A model generated the notes under the pieces. That model was not told the DNA's origin, did no database searches, and saw only the letters and a list, made by a program, of their open reading frames with translations. A DNA stretch of 13,196 nt, taken from positions 3,876 through 17,071 of the forward strand of contig DBYT01000139.1 of assembly GCA_002309915.1 (NCBI GenBank), written 5' to 3'. This stretch comes from Bacteroidales bacterium UBA1179 (GTDB taxonomy: Bacteria; Bacteroidota; Bacteroidia; Bacteroidales; Bacteroidaceae). How positions within the stretch are numbered: the first letter of the stretch is position 1; every line of letters starts with the position of its first letter. The position numbers and the translations under genes were made by a program. This document shows positions 1 to 7,179 of the stretch, piece by piece.

Positions 1-147
1 CGCGGCGGTTCATGGAAGGATCCCGAAAAATTCATCGAGTCTTCATGGCGTACATACGAGTACCAGAACGAGCAACGCTCATACATAGGTTTCCGTTGCG
101 TACGCACACAGGTAGGCACCGCAGCTTCAACCAAGGGCCGTAAATAA
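1..147 (+). CDS. gldK: GldK C-terminus, T9SS outer-membrane ring lipoprotein (partial)
   Basis: Only the last 48 codons are in the window; frame 1 is open from base 1 to the TAA at 145-147. The peptide begins RGGSWKDP and later contains YIGFRCVRT, the typical end of a formylglycine-generating-enzyme/SUMF1-like fold (an RGGSW block, then a GFR block), which is the fold of GldK/PorK. In the known T9SS, GldK is a lipoprotein that forms a ring with GldN under the outer membrane. The identity rests mainly on context: gldL starts 18 bases later, followed by gldM and gldN, the standard gldKLMN order. The N-terminal lipobox and most of the domain lie outside the window. A different SUMF1-like protein is conceivable from the peptide alone, but very unlikely given the neighbours. 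Confidence 0.9.
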   Translation, partial: RGGSWKDPEKFIESSWRTYEYQNEQRSYIGFRCVRTQVGTAASTKGRK

Positions 148-165
148 CTTTGAAAATCAACTGAT

Positions 166-852
166 ATGGAAAATATAGAGAAAAAAGGTCTTCTGACACG
201 TATACAGGACTATCTGGATTCACCCAAGGGCAGAATCCTCCTGAACTATCTGTACAGCTGGGGTGCAGCTGTGGTTATTCTGGGTGCACTTTTCAAACTG
301 ACCCACATCAAGGGCGCCAACCTGATGCTGTTCATCGGTATGGGTACCGAGGTTCTGGTGTTCTTCATTTCAGGTTTTGAGAAGCCTTTCATCCCAAAAC
401 AGGATGATGAGGACGATGATTACGAGGCTCCCCGCCTGCGCGGTAACATCATAATCAACGGCTCCTCTCAGCAGCCCGTTGCCCAGCAGCCCGTTCAGGC
501 TCCTGCCGCAGCAGCCCAGAGTGAAAGCCCGCTCAACATAGGCGGTGTGGAGAACATCACACAGGACTACATTGCACGTGTTCATGACCTTACCCTCAAG
601 ATGGAGCAGATGTGCCGTCATTCAGAGAAGATGGAGCAGAGTTCCGAGGAGATAGAGCAGCTTTCACGCAACCTCATAAGCATCAACACATTCTACCAGA
701 TGCATCTTAAGTCTGCCAGCACTCAGATGGAGAACATCGAGAAGGTAAACGAGCAGACCCGCCAGATGGTGGACAAGATAGAGGAACTCAACCGCGTATA
801 TGCACGCATGGTCGAGGCAATGAAGGTGAATTCCCAGATGGGAGCCAAGTAA
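166..852 (+). CDS. gldL: GldL, T9SS inner-membrane motor subunit
   Basis: A 228-residue protein of the GldL/PorL family, the inner-membrane partner of GldM in the proton-motive-force-driven motor that powers T9SS (and gliding in gliding species). Two hydrophobic helices are visible at about residues 25-45 and 51-71. The first ends in GALFKLTH (K44, H47), and the second carries a buried acidic residue (E62 in GMGTEVLVFF). In studied GldL proteins the charged residues at these places are needed for motor function. After the membrane pair come an acidic stretch (DDEDDDYE, about 80-88), a Gln/Pro/Ala-rich linker (about 101-117) and a long heptad-like, Glu/Met/Gln-rich region (about 130-225) that should form a cytoplasmic coiled coil. 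The ATG at 166 is the first in frame and places the helices normally. gldM begins 6 bases after the stop, so the two are almost certainly cotranscribed and translationally linked. Confidence 0.96.
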   Translation: MENIEKKGLLTRIQDYLDSPKGRILLNYLYSWGAAVVILGALFKLTHIKGANLMLFIGMGTEVLVFFISGFEKPFIPKQDDEDDDYEAPRLRGNIIINGSSQQPVAQQPVQAPAAAAQSESPLNIGGVENITQDYIARVHDLTLKMEQMCRHSEKMEQSSEEIEQLSRNLISINTFYQMHLKSASTQMENIEKVNEQTRQMVDKIEELNRVYARMVEAMKVNSQMGAK

Positions 853-858
853 TTTGCT

Positions 859-2439
859 ATGAGCAGAAAGAAAACAAATGAAAGACCGCCATCGGCGCGT
901 CAGAAGATGATAAACCTCATGTACATCGTCCTTCTGGCGATGCTTGCCATGAACGTATCATCGGACGTGCTGAACGGTTTCAAGATAGTGGAGGAGAGTC
1001 TGTCCAAGAGCACGACCAATGCCACAATTCAGAACGAGAAGGCTTACCGCGAGTTTGCCGCCGCTGACTCCATCAACCACGAAAAGGTGGGTGAATGGTA
1101 CGGCAAGGCACTCTACGTAAAGCAGATATCGGACTCACTTTACAATTTTGCCGATGAGCTCAAGACACTCATCGCCATTGAGGCCGATGGCAAGGACGCC
1201 GATGTGGACAACATCCACAACCGCGAGGACCTGGAGGCAGCCACTCAGGTTATGCTCCACCCCTCACGCGGCAAGGGCGGCATGCTGTACGATGCCATCA
1301 ACAACTATCGCGACAAGATTCTGGAGATGGTCACTGACCCCACCCAGAGGGATATCATAAGCAACAACTTCAGCACTGAGGTTCCTCTTAAGGTTGGTGC
1401 CCTGGGCAAGAACTGGCAGGAGTACAACTATGAGAACATGCCGGTGGCAGCCGCCATCACCATGCTTACCAAACTGCAGAACGATGTACGCTATGCCGAG
1501 GGTGAGGTACTGCACACACTGGTCAACAACATCGACGTAGGTGACCTCCGTGTGAACGCCATCAACGCATACGTCATACCTACCACACAGAACGTGGTTC
1601 AGGGTAACAGTTTCAAGGCACGTATCATCATGGCTGCAGTTGACTCAACGGCACGTCCCGCCATCTATATTGACGGCAAGAGGATTGAGTCCGAGGACGG
1701 CTGGTATGAGGTTCCCGCCAACAAGACCGGCGACTATACCCTTACCGGTTACATGGAACTGAACTCAGGTAACGGCACCATACGCCGCGACTTTACACAG
1801 AACTACTCGGTGGTATCACCGCTGGCAACCGTATCGGCCACAATGATGAACGTGCTCTATGCAGGTATCGACAACCCCATTAGCATATCAGTGCCCGGCG
1901 TACCCAGCAATATGATATCGGCCCGTCTCAAGAACGGCGGCGGCAGTCTGACCCGCAGCGGCAACGCATTCGTCTGCAAGCCCACAACCCCCAACCAGGA
2001 TGTTGTGATTGCTGTTACCGCCAACCAGGAGGGACGCCAGCAGAGTATGGGTGAGTATGAATTCCATGTCCGCCAGCTGCCTGACCCGGCTCCTTTCATA
2101 GAGTATAAGGACGAGAACGGAAACACGCAGCGCTACCGCGGCGGCGGTACACCTATCCTCAAGAAGAACCTGCTGTCAGCCGACGGTATCGTGGCTGCCA
2201 TCGACAACGGTCTGCTTAACATAGGTTTCCGCGTCCTGAGTTTTGAGACCACATTCTTTGACAACAACGGTAATGCCGTTCCCGAGCTCTCTGACGGACC
2301 TCACTTCTCGGATCGCCAGAAAAAGACTTTCCAGCAGCTGGGACGCGGCCGCCGCTTCTATATCCAGCGCGTCAAGGCTATAGGTCCTGACGGAATTGAG
2401 AGACAGTTGACTACCTCACTTGAGGTGATACTCAACTAA
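859..2439 (+). CDS. gldM: GldM, T9SS motor shaft protein
   Basis: A 526-residue protein, about the usual length of GldM/PorM. The N-terminus carries the diagnostic block ARQKMINLMYIVLLAM followed by MNVSSDVL: one membrane helix at about residues 17-36, with an arginine just before it (R14) that aligns with the functionally important R9 of Flavobacterium johnsoniae GldM. The remaining roughly 490 residues are periplasmic. In known structures they form a dimeric rod of four domains that spans the periplasm and contacts the GldK/GldN ring. Together with GldL this is the rotary-type, proton-driven motor. The ATG at 859 lies 6 bases after the gldL stop. The stop codon's last base is already the first base of the heptamer repeat before gldN. 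I see no frameshift or missing region. Confidence 0.96.
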   Translation: MSRKKTNERPPSARQKMINLMYIVLLAMLAMNVSSDVLNGFKIVEESLSKSTTNATIQNEKAYREFAAADSINHEKVGEWYGKALYVKQISDSLYNFADELKTLIAIEADGKDADVDNIHNREDLEAATQVMLHPSRGKGGMLYDAINNYRDKILEMVTDPTQRDIISNNFSTEVPLKVGALGKNWQEYNYENMPVAAAITMLTKLQNDVRYAEGEVLHTLVNNIDVGDLRVNAINAYVIPTTQNVVQGNSFKARIIMAAVDSTARPAIYIDGKRIESEDGWYEVPANKTGDYTLTGYMELNSGNGTIRRDFTQNYSVVSPLATVSATMMNVLYAGIDNPISISVPGVPSNMISARLKNGGGSLTRSGNAFVCKPTTPNQDVVIAVTANQEGRQQSMGEYEFHVRQLPDPAPFIEYKDENGNTQRYRGGGTPILKKNLLSADGIVAAIDNGLLNIGFRVLSFETTFFDNNGNAVPELSDGPHFSDRQKKTFQQLGRGRRFYIQRVKAIGPDGIERQLTTSLEVILN

Positions 2440-2473
2440 TTGAGAATTGAGAATTGAAAATTGAGAATTGATA
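2439..2473 (+). repeat. Five tandem 7-bp repeats (ATTGAGA) between gldM and gldN
   Basis: Five head-to-tail heptamers fill the gap exactly: ATTGAGA (2439), ATTGAGA (2446), ATTGAAA (2453), ATTGAGA (2460) and ATTGATA (2467). The first base is the last A of the gldM stop codon and the last base is the A of the chosen gldN start codon, so the array occupies the whole translation-initiation region of gldN. Slipped-strand changes in copy number would move the start codon in 7-base steps relative to gldM without touching either protein. Confidence 0.9.
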
Positions 2474-3477
2474 TGAGAAAGATCGGATTTCTTCTATTGA
2501 TATTGACCGCAGCGGTTAGCGTGAACGCACAGCCTACACGCAGACTCCAGGAGCAGCAGGCCCAGAAGGAGGCCGAGAAGAGCCCCACGGCAGTGACCAT
2601 CTCAGAGCGTGCCCGCTCACAATATACAGCACAGACCGCCATGCCTACCGAGGTACAGTGGAGACGTGACATATACCGTGAGCTTGACCTCAAGAAGGAG
2701 AAGAACGCAGCGCTCTACTACCCTGAGCAGCCTCTGGGTGACCGCGTGAATTTCTTCACACTGGTGCTGAACCTTATCCTGGACGGCAAGATCAAGGCAT
2801 ACGAGTACCGTTTGGACGGCAATGAACTCTTTACTCCTGACAACGAACTGGATATTGAGAACATGCTGGACAAGTTCTATATCTACTACACAAAGGATGA
2901 GAAAGGCAAGTACAAGATCGAGCCTACCGATATCCCCAGCCCTGGCAAGTACTACATCAAGGAGAGCAACTACCTGGACCAGCTTTCAAACTTCCAGACA
3001 CGCGTTACCGCCATCTGTCCGGTACTGATGCAGAGTGACTTTGGTGAGAAACCCACCGCATACCCCATGTTCTGGCTCAACTACGACGAGATAAGCCCCT
3101 ATCTGGGACAGACCCAGGTCATGACCAGCAGTTACAACAACACCAGCAACATGTCGCTGGATGACTACTTTGTAATGCGCCAGTATGAGGGTGACATCTA
3201 CAAGACATCCAACCTGAGGAATGTGCCCCTTTCAGAATACTGTCTGACCGACTCGGCACTGCAGGCTGAACGTGCACGCATAGAGAAGCAGCTCCGTGAT
3301 TTCCAGAACGGACTGTGGAGCGAGGCAGACCTGCAAAACGCTCTGGAGCCCAACGCCGCCGCCACTTCGCAGAAGAAGGAAAAGGAACCCAAGGAGCCAA
3401 AAGAGCCCAAGGAGAGGAAAGAGAGGGCTCCGCGTGCCCCGCGCCAGTCATCAGGCGAGAGACTGTCGGTTCATTGA
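2473..3477 (+). CDS. gldN: GldN, T9SS periplasmic ring protein
   Basis: A 334-residue secreted protein of the GldN/PorN family, which binds GldK to form the outer-membrane-associated ring of T9SS and contacts the tip of GldM. I chose the ATG at 2473 over an upstream TTG at 2461 because it gives a clean signal peptide: MRKIG, a hydrophobic core FLLLILTAAVSV, then a cleavage site after NAQ (about residue 20). The mature part has family-like stretches such as VQWRRDIYRELDL and ALYYPEQPL near the N-terminus and MFWLNYDEI in the middle. The last 40 or so residues form a low-complexity Lys/Glu/Pro/Arg tail with KEP triplets. Two stop codons stand in tandem (TGA, then TAA at 3478). It is the last gene of the block and is followed by a hairpin terminator. 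Confidence 0.94.
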   Translation: MRKIGFLLLILTAAVSVNAQPTRRLQEQQAQKEAEKSPTAVTISERARSQYTAQTAMPTEVQWRRDIYRELDLKKEKNAALYYPEQPLGDRVNFFTLVLNLILDGKIKAYEYRLDGNELFTPDNELDIENMLDKFYIYYTKDEKGKYKIEPTDIPSPGKYYIKESNYLDQLSNFQTRVTAICPVLMQSDFGEKPTAYPMFWLNYDEISPYLGQTQVMTSSYNNTSNMSLDDYFVMRQYEGDIYKTSNLRNVPLSEYCLTDSALQAERARIEKQLRDFQNGLWSEADLQNALEPNAAATSQKKEKEPKEPKEPKERKERAPRAPRQSSGERLSVH

Positions 3478-3510
3478 TAAGCAACTAACAGATTGAAAGA
3501 CAGATAACAG

Positions 3511-3553
3511 TCAGGTTTGTCAAATAAAAAGGGCAGACCTGATTGTTGTATTT
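3511..3553 (+). terminator. Hairpin terminator after gldN
   Basis: The arms 3511-3521 (TCAGGTTTGTC) and 3532-3542 (GGCAGACCTGA) pair along all 11 positions, with two G-U pairs, around a 10-base A-rich loop. The RNA after the stem is U-rich but interrupted by G (TTGTTGTATTT), so termination may be incomplete. It lies 34 bases after the gldN stop and just before the promoter of the next gene, which fits the end of the gldKLMN operon. Confidence 0.65.
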
Positions 3554-3562
3554 AAAAAGTGT

Positions 3563-3570
3563 TAACTTTG
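3563..3570 (+). promoter_or_regulatory. Bacteroidetes-type -7 box upstream of first barrel gene
   Basis: TAACTTTG matches the Bacteroidetes primary-sigma -7 consensus TAnnTTTG exactly and is followed by CACCC. A TTG at 3543-3545 could be part of the -33 element, but its spacing (17 bases) is shorter than usual. Transcription should start a few bases downstream, giving a 5' leader of about 15-20 bases before the ATG at 3594. Confidence 0.7.
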
Positions 3571-3593
3571 CACCCGACTTAATCCTTTAAAAT

Positions 3594-4202
3594 ATGCGAA
3601 AGATCAGATTTATCCTTTGCCTTATGTTGCCGATGTTCTTTCTGAGCGTATCGGCCCAGCCAAGGTTTAACGTGCGTGGAGGTCTCTCCCTTACAAACAA
3701 TGATATCTCCCGTATAACTGCCGAGAGTGTCCAGGAAAAAGAGAATTACAGCGGTTATTTCATCGGCCCGGCCCTGACTATGGGAAACGGACTTTTGGGA
3801 CTGGACGTAGCGCTCCTTTACCAGCAGACCAAGATGAAAGGTTATGACGAACTGGGACAGGAACAGACCTACAAGCAGGAGTTCCTGGAGATTCCCCTCT
3901 CTCTGAGACTGAACATAGGATTACCCAAACTCTGCGTAATAGGTCAGTTCGGACCTCAGTGGAACGTCAATCTGGGAGATGTCAGGACTTACTTCGAGGA
4001 CGGTCAGGAGATTAAATCCGACAAGTTCATCACCACCGGTAACATAGGCGCCGGCGTAAGGCTTTTCGACAAGGTTGAAGCAATGCTCAACTTCAATGTT
4101 CCATGGAAGGTCATTGCCGACAACACCGATGACTTCAAGAAGATGGGTGACCAGATAGGTGATTACAAGACCATTCAGTTCATAATAAGCTGGAGATTCT
4201 GA
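3594..4202 (+). CDS. PorT-like small outer-membrane beta-barrel protein (paralog 1)
   Basis: A 202-residue protein with a signal peptide (MRKIRF, hydrophobic to about residue 19, cleavage after SAQ at 22). A series of alternating amphipathic strands follows, and the chain ends in an aromatic residue (SWRF), the usual mark of outer-membrane barrels recognised by BAM. The layout (RGGL near the mature N-terminus, a GYFIGPAL strand, IPLSLRL in the middle, QFGPQWNVNLGD, then GAGVRLF) fits the 8-10-strand 'outer membrane protein beta-barrel' families that include PorT of T9SS. The next gene is a clear paralog. It starts 116 bases after gldN and has its own -7 box, so it is adjacent to, but probably separate from, the T9SS operon. 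Whether it serves secretion or is a general small porin-like protein cannot be decided here. Confidence 0.85.
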   Translation: MRKIRFILCLMLPMFFLSVSAQPRFNVRGGLSLTNNDISRITAESVQEKENYSGYFIGPALTMGNGLLGLDVALLYQQTKMKGYDELGQEQTYKQEFLEIPLSLRLNIGLPKLCVIGQFGPQWNVNLGDVRTYFEDGQEIKSDKFITTGNIGAGVRLFDKVEAMLNFNVPWKVIADNTDDFKKMGDQIGDYKTIQFIISWRF

Positions 4203-4232
4203 TTATAATTGTTTTACCAAATAAGCGTTCAT

Positions 4233-4865
4233 ATGAAAAAAGCATTGATCGTATGCAGTCTTGCACTGCTTTCATTCATCCCCGCTTCAGCTCAGTTCAG
4301 CTGGGGTCTGCGCGGTGGTCTTAATCTTGTAAACAATGACATCACTAAAGTAACCAAGGAGTCTGCATCAAGCAAGGACAGCTATACAGGTTTCTTCTTT
4401 GGTCCGATGGCCGAGGTTCAGGTTCCTATCATCGGTATAGGCGTTGACGTTGCCGCTCTTTATTCACAGAAAGGTGTGGAGCTTCCTGACACTTCAACAA
4501 TGAAGAACCAGTCAATCTCAATTCCCCTTTCACTGAAGTATTCTCTGGGACTCGGTAACTTTGCAGCAGTTTACTTTGCAGCAGGTCCTCAGTTCGACTT
4601 CAAGATCGGTGACCTGAACACCTCTTTCAAGGACGGTAACGAGGTCAAGGACTTTGCTCTTGAGAAGAGTTCATGGAGTATCAACGTAGGTGCCGGCGTG
4701 AAACTGATCAACCACATCCAGGCCGGTGTCAACTACAATATCCCCGTTTCAAAGGAGGGTGCCGTAAAGGTTATCGAAAGCCCCACCCCCGGTGCCGTAG
4801 TTGACAACGATCCCGTTGACTTCAAGTCAAGCACACTCCAGTTCTCACTCACCTGGACATTCTGA
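4233..4865 (+). CDS. PorT-like small outer-membrane beta-barrel protein (paralog 2)
   Basis: I chose the ATG at 4233 because it opens with a textbook signal peptide (MKKALIVCSLALLSFIPASAQ); an upstream TTG at 4209 would put eight extra residues in front of it. This gives 210 residues ending in the barrel-type C-terminus LTWTF. It aligns end to end with the preceding gene: RGGLNLVNNDI against RGGLSLTNNDI, GFFFGP against GYFIGP, SIPLSLKYSLGL against EIPLSLRLNIGL, and GPQFDFKIGDL against GPQWNVNLGDV. The gap of 30 bases between them has no clear promoter, so the two are probably cotranscribed. A strong terminator follows. Function is unknown beyond an outer-membrane barrel; a T9SS link is suggested only by position. 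Confidence 0.86.
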   Translation: MKKALIVCSLALLSFIPASAQFSWGLRGGLNLVNNDITKVTKESASSKDSYTGFFFGPMAEVQVPIIGIGVDVAALYSQKGVELPDTSTMKNQSISIPLSLKYSLGLGNFAAVYFAAGPQFDFKIGDLNTSFKDGNEVKDFALEKSSWSINVGAGVKLINHIQAGVNYNIPVSKEGAVKVIESPTPGAVVDNDPVDFKSSTLQFSLTWTF

Positions 4866-4883
4866 AAAAGAGTCACATATTGA

Positions 4884-4918
4884 GGCCGGTTCCCCTAAAC
4901 GGGAGCCGGTCTTTTTTT
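4884..4918 (+). terminator. Strong rho-independent terminator after the barrel pair
   Basis: An 11-bp stem pairs 4884-4894 (GGCCGGTTCCC) with 4901-4911 (GGGAGCCGGTC), with two G-U pairs, around a 6-base loop. Seven consecutive T follow (4912-4918). It lies 18 bases after the barrel stop codon. Its T-tract ends only 17 bases before the priA ATG, so priA needs a promoter inside or beside the hairpin, or depends on readthrough. Confidence 0.93.
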
Positions 4919-4935
4919 ATACCTTTACGGGACCG

Positions 4936-7179
4936 ATGAGCATGTATGCCGACATAATCCTTCCGGTACCCCTGAACGAACTGTTCACCTACAGCGTACC
5001 TATCAGCCTGGAGCACCTTGCAGTGCCCGGGGCAAGGGTTTATGTACCTTTCGGCAAAGGCCGCCGCCTTACAGGACTCATAGTAAGGACAAACGCCGTC
5101 AAACCCGTCCGTAATGACATAAAGGAGATATTGAGCGTACTTGACGATACACGCCCATCGGTCCTGCCGGGACAGCTCAAACTCATGGAGTGGATGAGCC
5201 GGTACTACATCTGCCCGCCGGGTGATGTCTTCAAGGCCGCCCTGCCATCCGGACTCCGTCCCGATTCCAGTGCAAAGGAGCAGGTATTCAAACCCAGGAT
5301 TGCGGTATTCGTAAGACAGGGGTCCAACCTGAGTCCCGAATTCGGCAAGACAGCGGTAAAACAGAAGGAACTGTACGGACGTTTTCTTGAACTCTCAGGA
5401 ATAAAGGATGACGGTTCACAGACCAGACCCGTTTCCAAAAGGGCGCTTCTGGAGGGCTCAAAGTTTGCATCATCATTCAGGGCTCTTGAGGATAACGGCA
5501 TCCTGGAGACCTATGAGGTTGAGACAGGACGTCTTCCGCAATTCAAGGGATCTCTCATTGAACCTTCAACCCTGAGTGAGGCTCAGCAGAAAGCACTGGA
5601 TGGCATACACCAATGCTTCAAAACCAAGAACGTTTGTCTTCTGCACGGCGTGACATCCAGCGGAAAGACCGAGATATACATCCATCTTATCAAGGAGCAG
5701 ATAAGCAAAGGCAGGCAGGTGCTATACCTGTTACCCGAGATTGCCCTTACCACCCAGATCGAGCACCGTCTGCAACGGGTGTTCGGTGATGACATGTGCG
5801 TGTATCACTCCAGATGCCGCGACAATGTAAGGGTTGAGGTCTGGAACAGACTGACAGGTGACAACCCCTATAAGTTGATTCTGGGAGCCCGATCGGCCGT
5901 CCTGCTGCCTCTGCAAAATCCGGGACTCATCATAGTGGATGAGGAGCATGAGCCCAGTTTCAAGCAAGAGGATCCCTCACCCCGTTACCACGGGCGTAAC
6001 ACCGCCATCATGCTGGCCGCCATTTACGGGGCCAAGACACTTCTGGGCAGCGCAACGCCCGCACTGGAGAGTTACTCCAACGCCGTAACGGGCAAATACG
6101 GACTGGTTACGCTTACCGAGCGTTACAGCGGTATCCGTATGCCGGAGATCATTATTGTCGATACTGCCGAACTGAGGCGTAAGAAATACATGCAGGGACT
6201 CTTCTCGCCCCAACTGATTGACAGCATAAGAGAGGCTCTTGAGGGCGGCCGTCAGGTGATACTCTTCCACAACCGCCGCGGATATGCCGGTACGGTGGAG
6301 TGTCCCGACTGCGGTTGGGTTCAGAAATGTGACTGCTGTGACGTGAGCCTTACCTTCCATAAGAGCCTGAATACCGCCACCTGCCACTACTGCGGCCGCA
6401 GTTACCGTGTTCCCGCCGTATGCCCAGAGTGCTCCGGCAACAGGCTGCGCAGCCGCGGTTTCGGAACCGAGAAGATTGAGGAGGAGGTATCGGCCCTGTT
6501 CCCTCAGGCACGCTGCGCACGTCTGGACCTGGATTCGGCCAAGAACGGATACGAGAGCATACTGGAGGATTTCCAGGAGGGACGCACCGACATACTGATA
6601 GGTACGCAGATGGTATCCAAGGGTCTGGATTTTGACAAGGTCAGCGTAGTTGGAATCCTTCAGGCCGACTCCATGATGAGTTACCCCGATTTCCGCTCTA
6701 CCGAACGCGGATACCAGCTTATGGCTCAGGTGGCCGGACGCGCCGGACGCAAGGATGTGCCCGGTAAGGTTATTATTCAGACCCGCCAGCCCGATGCGCC
6801 CGTCATGAAACTGGTACGCAGGAATGACTACGGATCATTCTTCAGGAGTCAGATGGAGGAACGTGATGCATTCGGCTATCCTCCCTTTACCCGAATCGTT
6901 ACCGTGACCGTGAAAGGCGCACAGCCCGATGCCGTTGACAGGGCTGCTCTCATACTCCGAAACGAACTTGCTGCACTGTTGGGCCAGGATAAGGTGTTAG
7001 GGCCCGATGCCCCTCCCGTTGCAAGGGTCATGTACAGATACATACGGCGCATAATTGTAAAACTGCCGCTGGAACTCCCGGTAGAAAAAAGCCGTTCGCT
7101 GCTGTCCAAAGCCCTGGACAACACCATGTCCCAAAATGTAAGCGGAATTACTGTTTCTTTTGACCCTGACCCACAGTAG
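4936..7179 (+). CDS. priA: PriA primosomal helicase (replication restart)
   Basis: A 747-residue superfamily-2 DNA helicase close in length to Escherichia coli PriA. It recognises stalled or repaired forks and starts reloading of the replicative helicase. The parts appear in order: an N-terminal 3' DNA-binding domain (YADIILPVPLNELFTYSVP; VPFGKGR), a Walker A motif GVTSSGKTE (238-246), the Walker B DEEH box (335-338), then the zinc-binding insertion with paired cysteines C456/C459, C465/C468, C483/C486 and C496/C499. Next come the helicase C-lobe motifs IGTQMVSKGLDFD and QVAGRAGR, and an end (SFDPDPQ) like other PriA proteins. The reading frame is open back to 4801, but that part overlaps the barrel gene and the terminator. 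The family-like N-terminus starts at the ATG at 4936, or at 4942 two codons later. The last 32 bases overlap the opposing gene. Confidence 0.95.
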   Translation: MSMYADIILPVPLNELFTYSVPISLEHLAVPGARVYVPFGKGRRLTGLIVRTNAVKPVRNDIKEILSVLDDTRPSVLPGQLKLMEWMSRYYICPPGDVFKAALPSGLRPDSSAKEQVFKPRIAVFVRQGSNLSPEFGKTAVKQKELYGRFLELSGIKDDGSQTRPVSKRALLEGSKFASSFRALEDNGILETYEVETGRLPQFKGSLIEPSTLSEAQQKALDGIHQCFKTKNVCLLHGVTSSGKTEIYIHLIKEQISKGRQVLYLLPEIALTTQIEHRLQRVFGDDMCVYHSRCRDNVRVEVWNRLTGDNPYKLILGARSAVLLPLQNPGLIIVDEEHEPSFKQEDPSPRYHGRNTAIMLAAIYGAKTLLGSATPALESYSNAVTGKYGLVTLTERYSGIRMPEIIIVDTAELRRKKYMQGLFSPQLIDSIREALEGGRQVILFHNRRGYAGTVECPDCGWVQKCDCCDVSLTFHKSLNTATCHYCGRSYRVPAVCPECSGNRLRSRGFGTEKIEEEVSALFPQARCARLDLDSAKNGYESILEDFQEGRTDILIGTQMVSKGLDFDKVSVVGILQADSMMSYPDFRSTERGYQLMAQVAGRAGRKDVPGKVIIQTRQPDAPVMKLVRRNDYGSFFRSQMEERDAFGYPPFTRIVTVTVKGAQPDAVDRAALILRNELAALLGQDKVLGPDAPPVARVMYRYIRRIIVKLPLELPVEKSRSLLSKALDNTMSQNVSGITVSFDPDPQ

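Noticed and set aside
2461..2472. TTG start for gldN four codons upstream
   Set aside because: It lies inside the heptamer repeat; the ATG at 2473 gives a standard signal peptide.
3119..3484. 121-codon open frame antisense to gldN
   Set aside because: Shadow of the gldN coding sequence, with no recognisable motif and no promoter.
4209..4232. TTG start for the second barrel gene
   Set aside because: It would put FYQISVH before a normal MKK signal peptide; the ATG at 4233 is clearly better.
4801..4935. In-frame upstream extension of priA by 45 codons
   Set aside because: It overlaps the barrel gene in another frame and runs through the terminator. The residues are Ser/His-rich with no PriA likeness, while the PriA N-terminal motif begins right after 4936.
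5977..6387. 136-codon open frame antisense to priA
   Set aside because: It lies fully inside strongly conserved priA helicase coding sequence; its composition is that of a shadow frame and it matches no domain I know.
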